Source of the DNA: Sphingopyxis sp. LC81 | Lineage (GTDB): Bacteria; Pseudomonadota; Alphaproteobacteria; Sphingomonadales; Sphingomonadaceae | Length of the DNA stretch: 64,000 nt | Assembly (NCBI RefSeq): GCF_000756375.1 | Contig: NZ_JNFD01000002.1 | Span: forward strand, 62,001-126,000 | Direction of reading: 5' to 3' | Part shown: one piece after another, positions 1-8,462 of the stretch | How the letters are laid out: each line of letters begins with the position of its first letter | How positions within the stretch are numbered: position 1 is the stretch's first letter | Notes under the pieces: generated by a model | Told to the model about the DNA's origin: nothing | Database searches by the model: none | What the model saw: only the letters and a program-made list of their open reading frames with translations | Position numbers and translations under genes: made by a program

Positions 1-448
1 GCATCGCGCCGGTGTCGAGACCGATGTCCATCTGCATGATCGTTACGCCCGTCTCCGCATCGCCCGCGAGGATCGCGCGTTGCACCGGCGCGGCGCCGCG
101 CCAGCGCGGCAGGATCGAGCCATGGACGTTGAGACAGCCTTCGCGCGGCGCATCGAGAATCGCCTGCGGCAGGATCAGGCCGTAAGCCGCGACCACCGCG
201 ACATCGAGGTCGAGCGCCGCGAATTCGGCCTGTGCCTCTTCGCTCTTCATGCTCTTTGGCGTGCGGACGGGCAGGCCATGTTCCTCGGCCCAGACGTGCA
301 CTGCGCTTTGCTGTACCTTCTTGCCGCGCTGTGCGGGGCGCGGGGGCTGTGTATAAACGGCCACGACCTCGTGCCCCGCGGCATGAAGCGCGGCGAGCGT
401 CGGCACCGCAAAGGGCGGCGTTCCCATGAAGGCGATGCGCATTGTCAT
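1..448 (-). CDS. fmt: Methionyl-tRNA formyltransferase, N-terminal part (cut by window edge)
   Basis: Formylates the methionine on initiator tRNA in the cytoplasm. The minus strand reads [18 protein letters not shown] at the start, followed by [13 protein letters not shown], the hallmark N-terminus of the formyltransferase fold. Further on it reads [20 protein letters not shown], the formyl-donor and tRNA-binding core with the Asn-x-His pair. About 149 residues are inside the window and the rest continues past position 1. Two starts are possible, ATG at 448 or ATG at 442; MRIAFMGTP is the usual family start, so 442 may be the true one. It diverges from recR with only about 30 bases between them. 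In many bacteria def sits beside fmt; here recR lies between fmt and def. Confidence 0.93.
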   Translation of the reverse strand, partial: MTMRIAFMGTPPFAVPTLAALHAAGHEVVAVYTQPPRPAQRGKKVQQSAVHVWAEEHGLPVRTPKSMKSEEAQAEFAALDLDVAVVAAYGLILPQAILDAPREGCLNVHGSILPRWRGAAPVQRAILAGDAETGVTIMQMDIGLDTGAM

Positions 449-477
449 TTCTTGCGCGCCGCTTAAGACCATCCGTC

Positions 478-1074
478 ATGGCATCGCAAGAGATTGAAGC
501 GCTCGTCCAGCAACTCGCCCGCCTGCCGGGCCTCGGCCCGCGCTCGGCGCGGCGCGCGGTGCTGCACCTGATGAAGAAGCGCGAAAGCGCATTTGTGCCG
601 CTGCTCGCGGCGCTGCAGACCGTGTCCGAACGGCTCGTCACCTGCGGCATTTGCGGCAATGTCGACACACACGATCCCTGCGCGATCTGTGCCGACCCGC
701 GCCGCGATGCGCGAAGTCTGTGCGTCGTCGAGGAGGTGTCGGACCTCTGGGCGCTCGACAAGTCGCGGCTCTTCCCCGGCAAATATCATGTCCTCGGCGG
801 CCGGCTCTCGGCGCTGGAGGGCATCCGCCCGCAGGATTTGGCGATCGACGCGCTGGTCAATCGCGTCGCGGCGGGCGGCATCGACGAGGTCGTCCTCGCC
901 ATGAACGCGACGCTGGAAGGGCAGACGACCGCGCATTATCTCGCCGAGCGGCTCGAGGGCTATCCGGTGCGACTGACGCAGCTTGCACATGGTTTGCCGG
1001 TGGGCGGCGAACTCGATTATCTCGACGAGGGGACACTCGCGCAGGCGCTTCGTGCTCGGCGGCCGGTGGGTTGA
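478..1074 (+). CDS. recR: Recombination mediator RecR
   Basis: Works with RecO and RecF to load RecA at single-stranded gaps. The 198-residue protein has the N-terminal helix-hairpin-helix ([19 protein letters not shown]). A four-cysteine zinc finger follows ([16 protein letters not shown]). The Toprim domain begins at [14 protein letters not shown] and carries the GG-rich loop and the [15 protein letters not shown] segment. Length matches the family. The start at 478 ([13 protein letters not shown]) was chosen because the reading frame upstream lies inside divergent fmt and is not family-like. def follows 31 bases downstream and is probably co-transcribed. Confidence 0.96.
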   Translation: MASQEIEALVQQLARLPGLGPRSARRAVLHLMKKRESAFVPLLAALQTVSERLVTCGICGNVDTHDPCAICADPRRDARSLCVVEEVSDLWALDKSRLFPGKYHVLGGRLSALEGIRPQDLAIDALVNRVAAGGIDEVVLAMNATLEGQTTAHYLAERLEGYPVRLTQLAHGLPVGGELDYLDEGTLAQALRARRPVG

Positions 1075-1105
1075 CGTCGGGCGTCCGAGTTCATACCTGC
1101 ACGCC

Positions 1106-1639
1106 ATGGCCTTACTCCCTATCATAGAGACCCCGGATCCCCGGCTGCGCGTCATTTCCAAGCCCGTCGAAAAATTCGACGCCGAGCTGAAGCAGCTGGT
1201 CGCTGACATGTTCGAGACGATGTACGACGCCCCCGGTATCGGGCTGGCTGCGATCCAGGTCGCGGTGCCGAAGCGCATCCTCGTCATCGACCTGCAGGAA
1301 CCCGATCCCGACGACGAAGAGGGCAAGAAGGTGATCCGCGAGCCGCGCGTGTTCATCAACCCTGTCTTCTCCGACGAGAGCGAGGAGCATAGCGTCTATC
1401 AGGAGGGCTGCCTGTCGGTCCCCGAGCAATATGCCGATGTGACGCGCCCCGCCGAGGTGACCGTCGACTGGCAGGATGAGGACGGCAAGCATCATCAGGA
1501 ACGCATGACCGGCCTGATGGCAACGTGCATCCAGCACGAACACGACCATCTGGAAGGCATTCTCTTCATCGACCATCTGTCGCGGCTGAAGCGCGAGATG
1601 GTGCTGAAGAAGCTCGCGAAGCTGCGCAAGGCGGCGTGA
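1106..1639 (+). CDS. def: Peptide deformylase
   Basis: Removes the N-formyl group from nascent proteins using a metal ion. The 177-residue product shows the three family motifs: GIGLAAIQV (motif 1, with Ala where Gly is usual after Val), EGCLSVP with the metal-ligand cysteine, and QHEHDHLEG with the HExxH metal ligands and catalytic Glu. The start MALLPIIETPDPRLR at 1106 is the conserved beginning; the longer open frame upstream overlaps recR. It ends just before a strong bidirectional terminator shared with convergent grpE. It complements fmt at the left edge. Confidence 0.96.
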   Translation: MALLPIIETPDPRLRVISKPVEKFDAELKQLVADMFETMYDAPGIGLAAIQVAVPKRILVIDLQEPDPDDEEGKKVIREPRVFINPVFSDESEEHSVYQEGCLSVPEQYADVTRPAEVTVDWQDEDGKHHQERMTGLMATCIQHEHDHLEGILFIDHLSRLKREMVLKKLAKLRKAA

Positions 1640-1653
1640 CCGGCCAATAACCG

Positions 1654-1695
1654 ACAAAAAAAGAAACCCCGGCTTCCACCGGGGTTTCTTTTTGT
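1654..1695. terminator. Bidirectional intrinsic terminator between def and grpE
   Basis: A near-perfect inverted repeat: the left arm AAAGAAACCCCGG and right arm CCGGGGTTTCTTT flank a six-base loop (CTTCCA), with A-tract and T-tract on the outer sides. It gives a GC stem plus U-tail for transcripts from either side, as expected between the convergent genes def (+) and grpE (-). Confidence 0.92.
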
Positions 1696-1713
1696 CTGCG
1701 ATATCGCGGCGGC

Positions 1714-2247
1714 TTACCCCGCCTTTGCGACGCCCACCATCGCGGGGCGCAGCAGCCGGTCTTTCAGCATATAGCCCGCCTGCATTTCCTGCACGATCGT
1801 GCCCGGCGTCTTGTCGCTCGGGATTTCGAGCATCGCCTGATGCTGGTTCGGGTCGAGCGGCAGGCCGATCGCGGCGATGCGCGTGATGCCGTTGCGTTCG
1901 AAGACGCTGAGCAATTCGCGCTCGGTGGCCTCGAGGCCGGTAATCATCGGCTTCATCGCCTCGTCGGCGCGCTGTTCGTCGCTGAGCGCGGCGAGTGCGC
2001 GGCCGAGGTTGTCGGCGACCGACAGGATATCGCGCGCGAACTTGGTCGCGGCATAGGCGTGCGCGTCGGCGACCTCCTTTTCGGCGCGGCGGCGCACATT
2101 CTGCGTCTCGGCGCGGGCGTAAAGCAGGTCCTGCTGCACCGCGGCGAGTTGTTCGGCGAGCTGCGCCAGCTCTTCATTGCCTTCGGCGGTTTCAACTTCG
2201 GGGTTCGCGCCGTCGTCGACCGGCGTGTCGTTTTCGTTGTTCGTCAT
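1714..2247 (-). CDS. grpE: Nucleotide exchange factor GrpE
   Basis: Releases ADP from DnaK. The 177-residue protein has an acidic disordered N-terminus, then a long coiled-coil helix (ELAQLAEQLAAVQQDLLYARAETQNVRRR). The conserved segment KFARDILSVADNLGRAL follows, and then the beta-wing ending LPLDPNQHQAMLEI and LKDRLLRPAMVGV. Length and layout are typical. It lies 5 bases downstream of hrcA on the same strand, the usual alphaproteobacterial hrcA-grpE heat-shock operon. Confidence 0.96.
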   Translation of the reverse strand: MTNNENDTPVDDGANPEVETAEGNEELAQLAEQLAAVQQDLLYARAETQNVRRRAEKEVADAHAYAATKFARDILSVADNLGRALAALSDEQRADEAMKPMITGLEATERELLSVFERNGITRIAAIGLPLDPNQHQAMLEIPSDKTPGTIVQEMQAGYMLKDRLLRPAMVGVAKAG

Positions 2248-2252
2248 AAGCC

Positions 2253-3296
2253 TTATCGTATCAGTCTGGAGAGCGATTGTGCGGTGAAATCCACCATGGG
2301 AACGATCCGGGCATAGTTCAAGCGTGTGGGGCCGATGACCCCGACCACGCCGACCACGCGCCCGTCCGATCCGCGATAGGGCGCCGCTATCACGGACGAG
2401 CCCGAAAGCGAGAATAATTTATTCTCCGACCCGATGAAAATCCGGGTGGCGCTGCCCTCGCGCGCGCTGTCGAGCAGCTGCGCGATGTCCTGCTTGGTCT
2501 CGAGTTCGTCGAGCAATTGGCGGACGCGGTCGAGGTCGCCGACCGCGCTGTCGTCGAGCAGATTCGCCTGCCCGCGCACGATCAGCACCGGCCGGTCAGC
2601 ACCGTCGGATGACCAGATCGCGAGGCCGCGGCTGACCAGATCCTGCGCCGCGCGGTCGATCGCGATGCGCTCGGCCTCGATCTCGCGGCGCACACGCGCC
2701 ATCGCCTCGGTGAGCGTCAGCCCGGCGAGCATCGAGGAGATATAATTGCCCGCCTCGACGAGTGCCGAGGGGTTGAGCCCCGGCGGAATGTCGATGACGC
2801 GATTCTCGACCGCGCCGTCACCCGCGACGAGCACGACGAGCGACTGGTTCGCCGAGAGCGGCACGAATGCGAGCTGTTTCAATACGCGCTCATGCTTGGG
2901 GACGAGGACGAGGCCCGCGCATGCCGACAGCCCCGACAGCGCCGACGTCGCCTGCGCCAGCGCGCTTTCGATCGGGCCGGCATCGGACAGGCTCGCCTCG
3001 ATCTGCGCGCGGTCTTCGGCGCTGGGTTCGGCGACCTGCATCATCCCATCGACGAAGAGGCGGAGGCCCTGTTCGGTGGGGAGGCGCCCCGCGCTGGTGT
3101 GCGGGCTGGCGAGCAGGCCATATTCTTCGAGATCCTGCATCACGTTGCGGATCGACGCGGGCGAGAGATTGAGCGCCGCGAGCTTCGACAGCGTGCGCGA
3201 TCCGACCGGCTGGCCGGTTTCCAGATACGCATCGACGACCAGCCGGAACACGTCGCGCGCGCGCGTGGTGAGTTCGGTGATCGGCGGAGTGGTCAT
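2253..3296 (-). CDS. hrcA: Heat-inducible transcription repressor HrcA
   Basis: Represses class I heat-shock genes by binding CIRCE elements. The 347-residue protein begins with the winged-helix domain (RARDVFRLVVDAYLETGQPVGSRTLSK, then LSPASIRNVMQDLEEYGLL and SPHTSAGRLPTEQGLRLFVD). A GAF-like domain and the C-terminal GVVGVIGPTRLNYARIVPMVDFTA block follow. It is the first gene of hrcA-grpE. No CIRCE inverted repeat was seen in the 119 bases before it, so control of this operon by HrcA itself is not evident here. Confidence 0.96.
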   Translation of the reverse strand: MTTPPITELTTRARDVFRLVVDAYLETGQPVGSRTLSKLAALNLSPASIRNVMQDLEEYGLLASPHTSAGRLPTEQGLRLFVDGMMQVAEPSAEDRAQIEASLSDAGPIESALAQATSALSGLSACAGLVLVPKHERVLKQLAFVPLSANQSLVVLVAGDGAVENRVIDIPPGLNPSALVEAGNYISSMLAGLTLTEAMARVRREIEAERIAIDRAAQDLVSRGLAIWSSDGADRPVLIVRGQANLLDDSAVGDLDRVRQLLDELETKQDIAQLLDSAREGSATRIFIGSENKLFSLSGSSVIAAPYRGSDGRVVGVVGVIGPTRLNYARIVPMVDFTAQSLSRLIR

Positions 3297-3415
3297 ATGG
3301 GGGATTTAGGGATGGGGAGGGGAAGGGGCAAGCGCGGTGCTTCGCGGCCCACCCAAGAAAAGGAGGTGCAATTGGCGGGCCTTCTGCATAGCCTCCCGCC
3401 CCGGGGGAGAAAGTC

Positions 3416-4216
3416 ATGACAACACACCCGCTTACCCAGGACGACCCGCTCGACGATTTCGAGCACCGCGACATCGTGCTGCTCGGCCGCACGCACCGCG
3501 TCTACACGATGGGCCGCGGTCCTGCCGTCATCGTGATGACCGAAATGCCAGGGATCAGCCCGCACGTCGCGCGCTTTGCGCGCTGGGTCCGCGATGCCGG
3601 CTTCACCGTCTATATGCCGCATATCTTTGGGAAAGATGGGGCGGTGCCGCGGGCGCCTCGCATGTTGTTTACGATGATCGGCGGGTGCATCAGCCGCCAG
3701 TTCCGGGCTTTCCAGGCGAATGAAAGCTCACCGGCGACGCTATGGCTGCGCGCGCTCGCGGCGCAGGCGCACAAGGAATGCGGCGGCAAGGGCGTCGGCG
3801 CGATCGGCATGTGCTTCACCGGCAATTTCGCGCTGTCGATGATGCTCGAACCCGCGGTGCTGGCCCCGGTCCTCGCGCAGCCGTCGCTGCCGCTGAACGA
3901 CGCGGCGGGGATGCATATCGCTCCCGACGAACTGGCGGCGGTGAAGGCGCGGATGGAGGCCGAGGACCTCACCGTGCTCGCCTACCGCTTCGAGGGCGAC
4001 AAATATTGCAAGGCGGCGCGTTTTGCCGCCTATGAGGATGCGCTTGGGGACCGCTTTATCGGCAAGGCGTTGCCCGACAGCGCCGCCAATCCCGACAGTC
4101 CGATGAAGAACCCGCACAGCGTTGTCACGATCCATCTGATCGATGAGGCGGGCCAACCGACAGTGCAGGCGCGCGACGAAATCCTCGATTTCTTCAAGAT
4201 GCGGTTGAGCGAATGA
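3416..4216 (+). CDS. Dienelactone hydrolase family protein
   Basis: A 266-residue alpha/beta hydrolase. GIGMCFTGNFAL contains the nucleophile elbow G-x-C-x-G with cysteine, as in dienelactone hydrolases of chlorocatechol pathways. The early VIVMTEMPGISPHVARFARWVRDAGFTVYMPHIFG matches the family's first half. The predicted acid and histidine lie in the C-terminal third, and VVTIHL is a candidate segment. The start is supported by a GGGGGAGA ribosome site. It sits between hrcA and rph without related catabolic genes, so the substrate is unknown. It is cytoplasmic, with no signal peptide. Confidence 0.85.
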   Translation: MTTHPLTQDDPLDDFEHRDIVLLGRTHRVYTMGRGPAVIVMTEMPGISPHVARFARWVRDAGFTVYMPHIFGKDGAVPRAPRMLFTMIGGCISRQFRAFQANESSPATLWLRALAAQAHKECGGKGVGAIGMCFTGNFALSMMLEPAVLAPVLAQPSLPLNDAAGMHIAPDELAAVKARMEAEDLTVLAYRFEGDKYCKAARFAAYEDALGDRFIGKALPDSAANPDSPMKNPHSVVTIHLIDEAGQPTVQARDEILDFFKMRLSE

Positions 4217-4264
4217 GGGCAGCAGCCTAAGGGCCACCGCAATCACCAATCGAAAGGAAATTTC

Positions 4265-4981
4265 ATGCGCCCTTCCGGCCGCGCGCCCGACCAGATGCGT
4301 CCCATCGTCATCGAAACCGAATTCACCATCCACGCCGAGGGCAGCGTGCTCGTCAGCTTCGGCAACACCAAGGTGCTGGTGACCGCCAGCGTCGACGAAA
4401 AGGTGCCGAGCTGGATGCGCGGCAAGGGTGCGGGCTGGGTGACGGCCGAATATGGCATGCTGCCCCGCGCGACGCACACGCGCGGTAGCCGCGAAGCGGC
4501 GAAGGGCAAGCAATCGGGACGCACGCAGGAAATCCAGCGGCTTATCGGCCGCAGCTTGCGCGCCGTCGTCGATATGAAGAAGCTCGGCGAGCGCCAGATC
4601 ATCATCGACTGCGACGTGATCCAGGCCGACGGCGGCACGCGCACCGCGTCGATTTCGGGCGCGTGGGTCGCGCTGCGCCTTGCGGTCGACAAGCTGCTTG
4701 CGGCGAAGACGATCGCCGAGGATCCGATCGAGGACAAGGTCGGCGCGATTTCGTGCGGCATCTATCAGGGCACGCCGGTGCTCGACCTCGATTATGACGA
4801 GGATTCGGTCGCCGAGGCCGATGGCAATTTCGTGCTGACCGGCAAGGGCCAGATCGTCGAAGTGCAGGCAAGCGCCGAAGGTGCGACCTATGACGAGGAA
4901 GGCTTGCTCCGCCTGCTGCGTCTCGCACGCATCGGTTGCGGCGAGATTTTCGCGGCGCAGGACAAGGCCACGGGGCGCTGA
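4265..4981 (+). CDS. rph: Ribonuclease PH
   Basis: Phosphorolytic 3'-5' exoribonuclease that trims tRNA 3' ends. The 238-residue protein has the full family pattern: [14 protein letters not shown] start, [35 protein letters not shown] (phosphate-binding Arg residues) and the [16 protein letters not shown] core. [17 protein letters not shown] is the C-terminal catalytic acidic cluster. AAAGGAAA eight bases before the ATG is a good ribosome site. It overlaps closely with rdgB (one base between stop and next start), implying co-translation. Confidence 0.97.
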   Translation: MRPSGRAPDQMRPIVIETEFTIHAEGSVLVSFGNTKVLVTASVDEKVPSWMRGKGAGWVTAEYGMLPRATHTRGSREAAKGKQSGRTQEIQRLIGRSLRAVVDMKKLGERQIIIDCDVIQADGGTRTASISGAWVALRLAVDKLLAAKTIAEDPIEDKVGAISCGIYQGTPVLDLDYDEDSVAEADGNFVLTGKGQIVEVQASAEGATYDEEGLLRLLRLARIGCGEIFAAQDKATGR

Positions 4982-4982
4982 G

Positions 4983-5606
4983 ATGACGCGGAGGCTCGTC
5001 CCCGGCAAGCTGGTGATCGCCAGCCATAATGCAGGCAAGGTACGCGAAATCCGTGCGCTGCTCGAACCGTTCGGGATCGAGCCGGTGTCGGCGGGCGACC
5101 TCGGGCTTCCCGAGCCTGAGGAAACGGGGACGAGTTTTCGCGAGAATGCGCTGTTGAAGGCGCATGCGAGCGCGTCGGCGTCGGGGCTGCCCGCGCTCGC
5201 CGACGACAGCGGACTAGAGGTCGCGGCGCTCTGTGGCCGGCCCGGCGTCTACACGGCCGACTGGGCCGAACGGCAATGGTTCGAGGGCAACCCCGGCCGC
5301 GACTGGTATATGGCGATGGGCAAGGTCGAAGGATTACTGGCCGAGCAGGGCCCGGACGTCGACCGCAGCGCGCGCTTCATTTGCACCCTCGCGCTCGCCT
5401 GGCCCGACGGCCATGCCGAAGTGTTCGAGGGCCGGGCCGAGGGCAGCCTGACCTGGCCGCCGCGCGGGAAACTCGGTTTCGGTTATGATCCGGTCTTTGT
5501 TCCGGCAGGTAACGTGCTGACTTATGCGGAAATCGATCCGGTCGAGAAGCATGCGATCAGCCACCGCGCCGATGCGTTCGCGAAGCTGGTGGCCGGAGTC
5601 TTCTGA
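4983..5606 (+). CDS. rdgB: XTP/dITP pyrophosphatase RdgB (HAM1 family)
   Basis: Hydrolyses non-canonical purine nucleoside triphosphates to monophosphates, keeping them out of DNA. The 207-residue protein has the start [20 protein letters not shown] with the S-x-N-x-x-K substrate loop. It also has [30 protein letters not shown] (catalytic acidic residues), and [11 protein letters not shown] with [13 protein letters not shown]. The start at 4983 directly follows the rph stop; an alternative upstream start inside rph is less family-like. It is part of rph-rdgB-hemW. Confidence 0.96.
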   Translation: MTRRLVPGKLVIASHNAGKVREIRALLEPFGIEPVSAGDLGLPEPEETGTSFRENALLKAHASASASGLPALADDSGLEVAALCGRPGVYTADWAERQWFEGNPGRDWYMAMGKVEGLLAEQGPDVDRSARFICTLALAWPDGHAEVFEGRAEGSLTWPPRGKLGFGYDPVFVPAGNVLTYAEIDPVEKHAISHRADAFAKLVAGVF

Positions 5607-5610
5607 CCTT

Positions 5611-5699
5611 CCTTCGTCACCCCGGACTCGATCCGGGGTCGCCATCGGCCTTGGGGAACGTCCGCAAGAGATTCCGGCTTTCGCCGGAATGACGAAAGG
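5611..5699. repeat. Intergenic inverted repeat between rdgB and hemW
   Basis: A composite element with outer arms CCTTCGTCA and TGACGAAAGG. It contains two smaller stems, CCCCGGACTCGATCCGGGG and TTCCGGCTTTCGCCGGAA. Similar TTCCGGCTTTCGCCGGAATGACG units occur between genes in many sphingomonad genomes (recalled, not checked). A shorter related unit is present at 13850-13884. It may be a REP-like element or an RNA hairpin within the rph-rdgB-hemW transcript. Confidence 0.75.
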
Positions 5700-5714
5700 G
5701 AGTAGGGGCCCAGC

Positions 5715-6860
5715 ATGGCCGAACCTCTCGCCCTTTATGTCCATTGGCCGTTTTGCGTGTCGAAATGCCCCTATTGCGACTTCAACAGCCATGTGCGCGA
5801 GAGAGTCGATCAGGCGGTGTGGCGCGAGGCGTTGCTCGCCGATCTGCGGCATGAGGCGGCCCTGCTGCCGGGGCGCACGGTCGGGTCGATTTTCTTTGGC
5901 GGTGGCACCCCCAGCCTGATGCCGCCTGCGACCGTCGCGGCGGTGATCGCGGCGGCTGACAATGCGTGGGGCCTCGCGGATGACGTCGAAATCACTTTGG
6001 AAGCGAACCCCAATTCGGTCGAGGTCGCCAATTTCGCCGACCTCGCCGCCGCAGGGGTCAATCGCGTTTCGATAGGCGTCCAGAGCTTCGATTCCGAAGT
6101 GCTTGAATTTCTTGGCCGAGCGCACAGCGAGGATGAGGCGCGCCGCGCCATCGCGACCGCGCAGGAGCATTTCGCGCGCGTCAGTTTCGACCTGATCTAC
6201 GCGCGGCCGGGCCAATCGATGGCGGCGTGGGAAAGCGAACTTGCGGGCGCGCTTGCCTTCGGCACCGATCATCTTTCGCTCTACCAGCTCACCATCGAAC
6301 CCGGCACGCGCTTCGCGACGCTCGCGGCGAGGGGCGACCTCACCATCCCGGATGGCGACACCGCCGCAGACCTGTTCGACGCGACGCAGGCGATGACGCG
6401 CGCCGCGGGGCTGCCGCGCTACGAAGTGTCGAACCACGCGCGCATCGGGCAGGAGAGCCGGCACAATCTCGCATACTGGCGCTATGCCGATTATGCCGGT
6501 GTTGGTCCCGGCGCGCATGGGCGGCGTCTGGGGCAGGCGACCGAGCGGCACAAGAAGCCCGAGAATTTCATTTCCGCCGTCGATCGCAATGGCCACGGCT
6601 TGAAGGTCGAGACCGATCTTCCCGCGCACGAGCGCGCGACAGAGGCGATGCTGATGGGGCTGCGGCTGAACGAAGGGATCGATCTGGCGCGGATCGAGTT
6701 ACGCAGCGGGCTGGCGCGCGAAGCTTTCGTCGATGACGGCGCGGTGGCGCGGTTGGCGGAGCAGGGGCTGGTGGAGCATGGCGGTGACCGGCTGGCGGTC
6801 ACCGATGACGGCATCCTCCTGCTGGACTCGATCCTTTCCGAGGTGGTCAAAACCCACTAG
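5715..6860 (+). CDS. hemW: Radical SAM haem chaperone HemW
   Basis: The 381-residue protein belongs to the coproporphyrinogen III oxidase-like radical SAM family; HemW members act as haem chaperones rather than oxidases. LALYVHWPFCVSKCPYCDFN carries the CxxxCxxC iron-sulfur ligands. SIFFGGGTPSLM is the SAM-binding Gly-rich motif, ITLEANPNSVE and RVSIGVQSF follow, and the HemW C-terminal domain ends the protein. It lacks the extra N-terminal segment of true HemN. It follows rdgB after a repeat element, an order common in alphaproteobacteria. Confidence 0.93.
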   Translation: MAEPLALYVHWPFCVSKCPYCDFNSHVRERVDQAVWREALLADLRHEAALLPGRTVGSIFFGGGTPSLMPPATVAAVIAAADNAWGLADDVEITLEANPNSVEVANFADLAAAGVNRVSIGVQSFDSEVLEFLGRAHSEDEARRAIATAQEHFARVSFDLIYARPGQSMAAWESELAGALAFGTDHLSLYQLTIEPGTRFATLAARGDLTIPDGDTAADLFDATQAMTRAAGLPRYEVSNHARIGQESRHNLAYWRYADYAGVGPGAHGRRLGQATERHKKPENFISAVDRNGHGLKVETDLPAHERATEAMLMGLRLNEGIDLARIELRSGLAREAFVDDGAVARLAEQGLVEHGGDRLAVTDDGILLLDSILSEVVKTH

Positions 6861-6873
6861 CTTGCTTTGGGCC

Positions 6874-6953
6874 CGTTCGTGTCGAGCGAAGTCGAGACAC
6901 CGCTCGACCTTGCGCCACGTCGATGGGCATCTCGACTTCGCTCGATGCGAACG
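6874..6953. repeat. Long inverted repeat upstream of xerC-like gene
   Basis: Two 24-base arms, 6874-6897 and 6930-6953, are reverse complements except for two adjacent differences (core GTCGAGCGAAGTCGAGA against TCTCGACTTCGCTCGA). They flank a 32-base spacer. This type of GTCGAGCGAAGTCGAGA repeat is frequent between sphingomonad genes (recalled, not checked). It separates hemW from the recombinase and lies just before the latter's start region. Confidence 0.75.
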
Positions 6954-6981
6954 GAAATGGGAAGACGGGTTGGCGCAAGAC

Positions 6982-7860
6982 ATGCTCCGTGACTGGGATG
7001 CCCATCTGGCGCATGAGAAGCGCCGGTCGGAGCACACGCGCCGCGCCTATATCGCGACCGCGACCCGTTTCTGCGCCTTCCTGTCAACGCACCGCGGCGG
7101 TGCGGTCGATCGCCCGATGCTGACCTCGCTGACCCCGAACGACCTCCGCGCCTATTTGGCCGATCGCCGCGCCGAAGGGCTGGGCAATGCGTCGGCGGCG
7201 CGTGAGCTTTCGGCGCTGCGTGGTTTTCTGCGCTTTGTCGGCGGGTCGGGTGCGAGCGTGCCGCAGATGCGCGGCCCGCGCGTCAAGAAGGGCCTGCCGC
7301 GGCCGGTTTCTCCCGCCGAGGCGCTACAGCTTGCGCAGGATGTCGAGAACAACGCCCGCGAGGGCTGGGTCGGCGCGCGCGATTTTGCGCTGCTCTTGCT
7401 GCTCTATGGCGCCGGGCTGCGGATAGGCGAGGCGCTGTCGCTGACCGGAGCGATATTGCCGCTCGGCGAGACGCTGCGCGTGACGGGCAAACGCGGCAAG
7501 GCGCGGATCGTGCCGATCTTGCCCGCGGTCGCCAGCGCGGTGTCACGCTATGTCGACGCTTGCCCTTATCCGATTGCCAAAGAGACACCGATCTTCCTCG
7601 GCGCGCGGGGCGGACCGCTCCAGCCCGGCGTGGTTCGCGCGAGCGTGCGGTCGGCGCGGCGCGCGCTGGGTTTACCCGAACGCACGACGCCGCACGCGCT
7701 GCGCCACAGCTTCGCGACGCATCTGCTCGCGGGCGGCGCCGATCTGCGCAGCCTGCAGGAATTGCTCGGTCATGCGAGCCTTGCTTCGACGCAGGTCTAT
7801 ACCGCGGTCGACGCCGCGCATTTGCTCGACATTTACAGGAATGCGCACCCCAGGGCTTAG
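6982..7860 (+). CDS. xerC: XerC-like tyrosine recombinase
   Basis: Probably half of the XerCD pair that resolves chromosome dimers at dif. The 292-residue protein has the SAM-like N-terminal domain (HEKRRSEHTRRAYIATATRF) and a catalytic domain. The catalytic residues visible are Arg in YGAGLRIGEALSL, Lys in TGKRGKAR, His-x-x-Arg in PHALRHSFATHLL, His in LLGHASLASTQ, and nucleophile Tyr in QVYTAVD. The start is uncertain: ATG 6982 is used, but an in-frame TTG at 6970 has a better upstream GGGAAG. The stop overlaps that of convergent dedA by four bases. XerC is preferred over XerD only from context. Confidence 0.88.
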   Translation: MLRDWDAHLAHEKRRSEHTRRAYIATATRFCAFLSTHRGGAVDRPMLTSLTPNDLRAYLADRRAEGLGNASAARELSALRGFLRFVGGSGASVPQMRGPRVKKGLPRPVSPAEALQLAQDVENNAREGWVGARDFALLLLLYGAGLRIGEALSLTGAILPLGETLRVTGKRGKARIVPILPAVASAVSRYVDACPYPIAKETPIFLGARGGPLQPGVVRASVRSARRALGLPERTTPHALRHSFATHLLAGGADLRSLQELLGHASLASTQVYTAVDAAHLLDIYRNAHPRA

Positions 7861-8462
7861 TCGGCCTGCTTCGGCTTCCAGGTGATGACGCGGTAGATAT
7901 AGACGACGACGAGCGAACCGATCGCGACCAGCGCCACCGGCCCGACAAAGGCATCGAGGTTAGCGAACTTCCCGCCGAACCAGTTGCCCGCGCCCGCGAG
8001 CGCGGCGATCCAGATCGTCGATCCGGCCGCGGTCCAAGCCAAGAATTTCGCCTGGTTCATCTTCACCATGCCCGCCGGCAGCGACACCATTGTCCGCGCA
8101 ACAGGCATGAAGCGCGCGACGAAGATGATCGCGGGGCCATATTTCAGGAAGAAATTGTGCAGCCGTTCGACCTCGTCCCAGTCGAGCGTCAGCCAGCGGC
8201 CGTGGCGGTCGATAAATGGCTTGAGCCGTTCATAGCCGATCCAGCGGCCGACCCCGTACCAGATCCAGTTGCCCGCGGTCGTGCCCGCGACCGCGACCGC
8301 AACGAGCGTCCAGAAATCGAAATGGCCCTTGGCGACCGCGATGCCGCCAAGTCCCATGATCACCTCGGACGGGATCGGCGGAAAGACGTTTTCGAGGAAC
8401 ATGAGGATGAATATCCCCGCATAGCCCCAGTTCTGAATCAGATTGAGAATGAAGTCGGTCAT
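7857..8462 (-). CDS. DedA family membrane protein
   Basis: The 201-residue inner-membrane protein starts MTDFILNLIQNWGYAGIFIL, followed by MFLENVFPPIPSEVIMGLGG. This is the DedA/SNARE-associated motif with its re-entrant loop and conserved Glu-Asn and Pro-Pro-x-Pro. GPAIIFVARFMPVARTMVSLPAGM is the second conserved half, holding the membrane-embedded Arg residues. DedA proteins are implicated in lipid flipping and proton-motive-force homeostasis. Several hydrophobic helices are evident. Its 5' part is overlapped for about 230 bases by the extended gshB frame. Confidence 0.93.
   Translation of the reverse strand: MTDFILNLIQNWGYAGIFILMFLENVFPPIPSEVIMGLGGIAVAKGHFDFWTLVAVAVAGTTAGNWIWYGVGRWIGYERLKPFIDRHGRWLTLDWDEVERLHNFFLKYGPAIIFVARFMPVARTMVSLPAGMVKMNQAKFLAWTAAGSTIWIAALAGAGNWFGGKFANLDAFVGPVALVAIGSLVVVYIYRVITWKPKQAD

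Noticed and set aside
3297..3415. A CIRCE element (TTAGCACTC-N9-GAGTGCTAA) before hrcA
   Set aside because: No such inverted repeat is present in the interval between hrcA and the divergent hydrolase gene.
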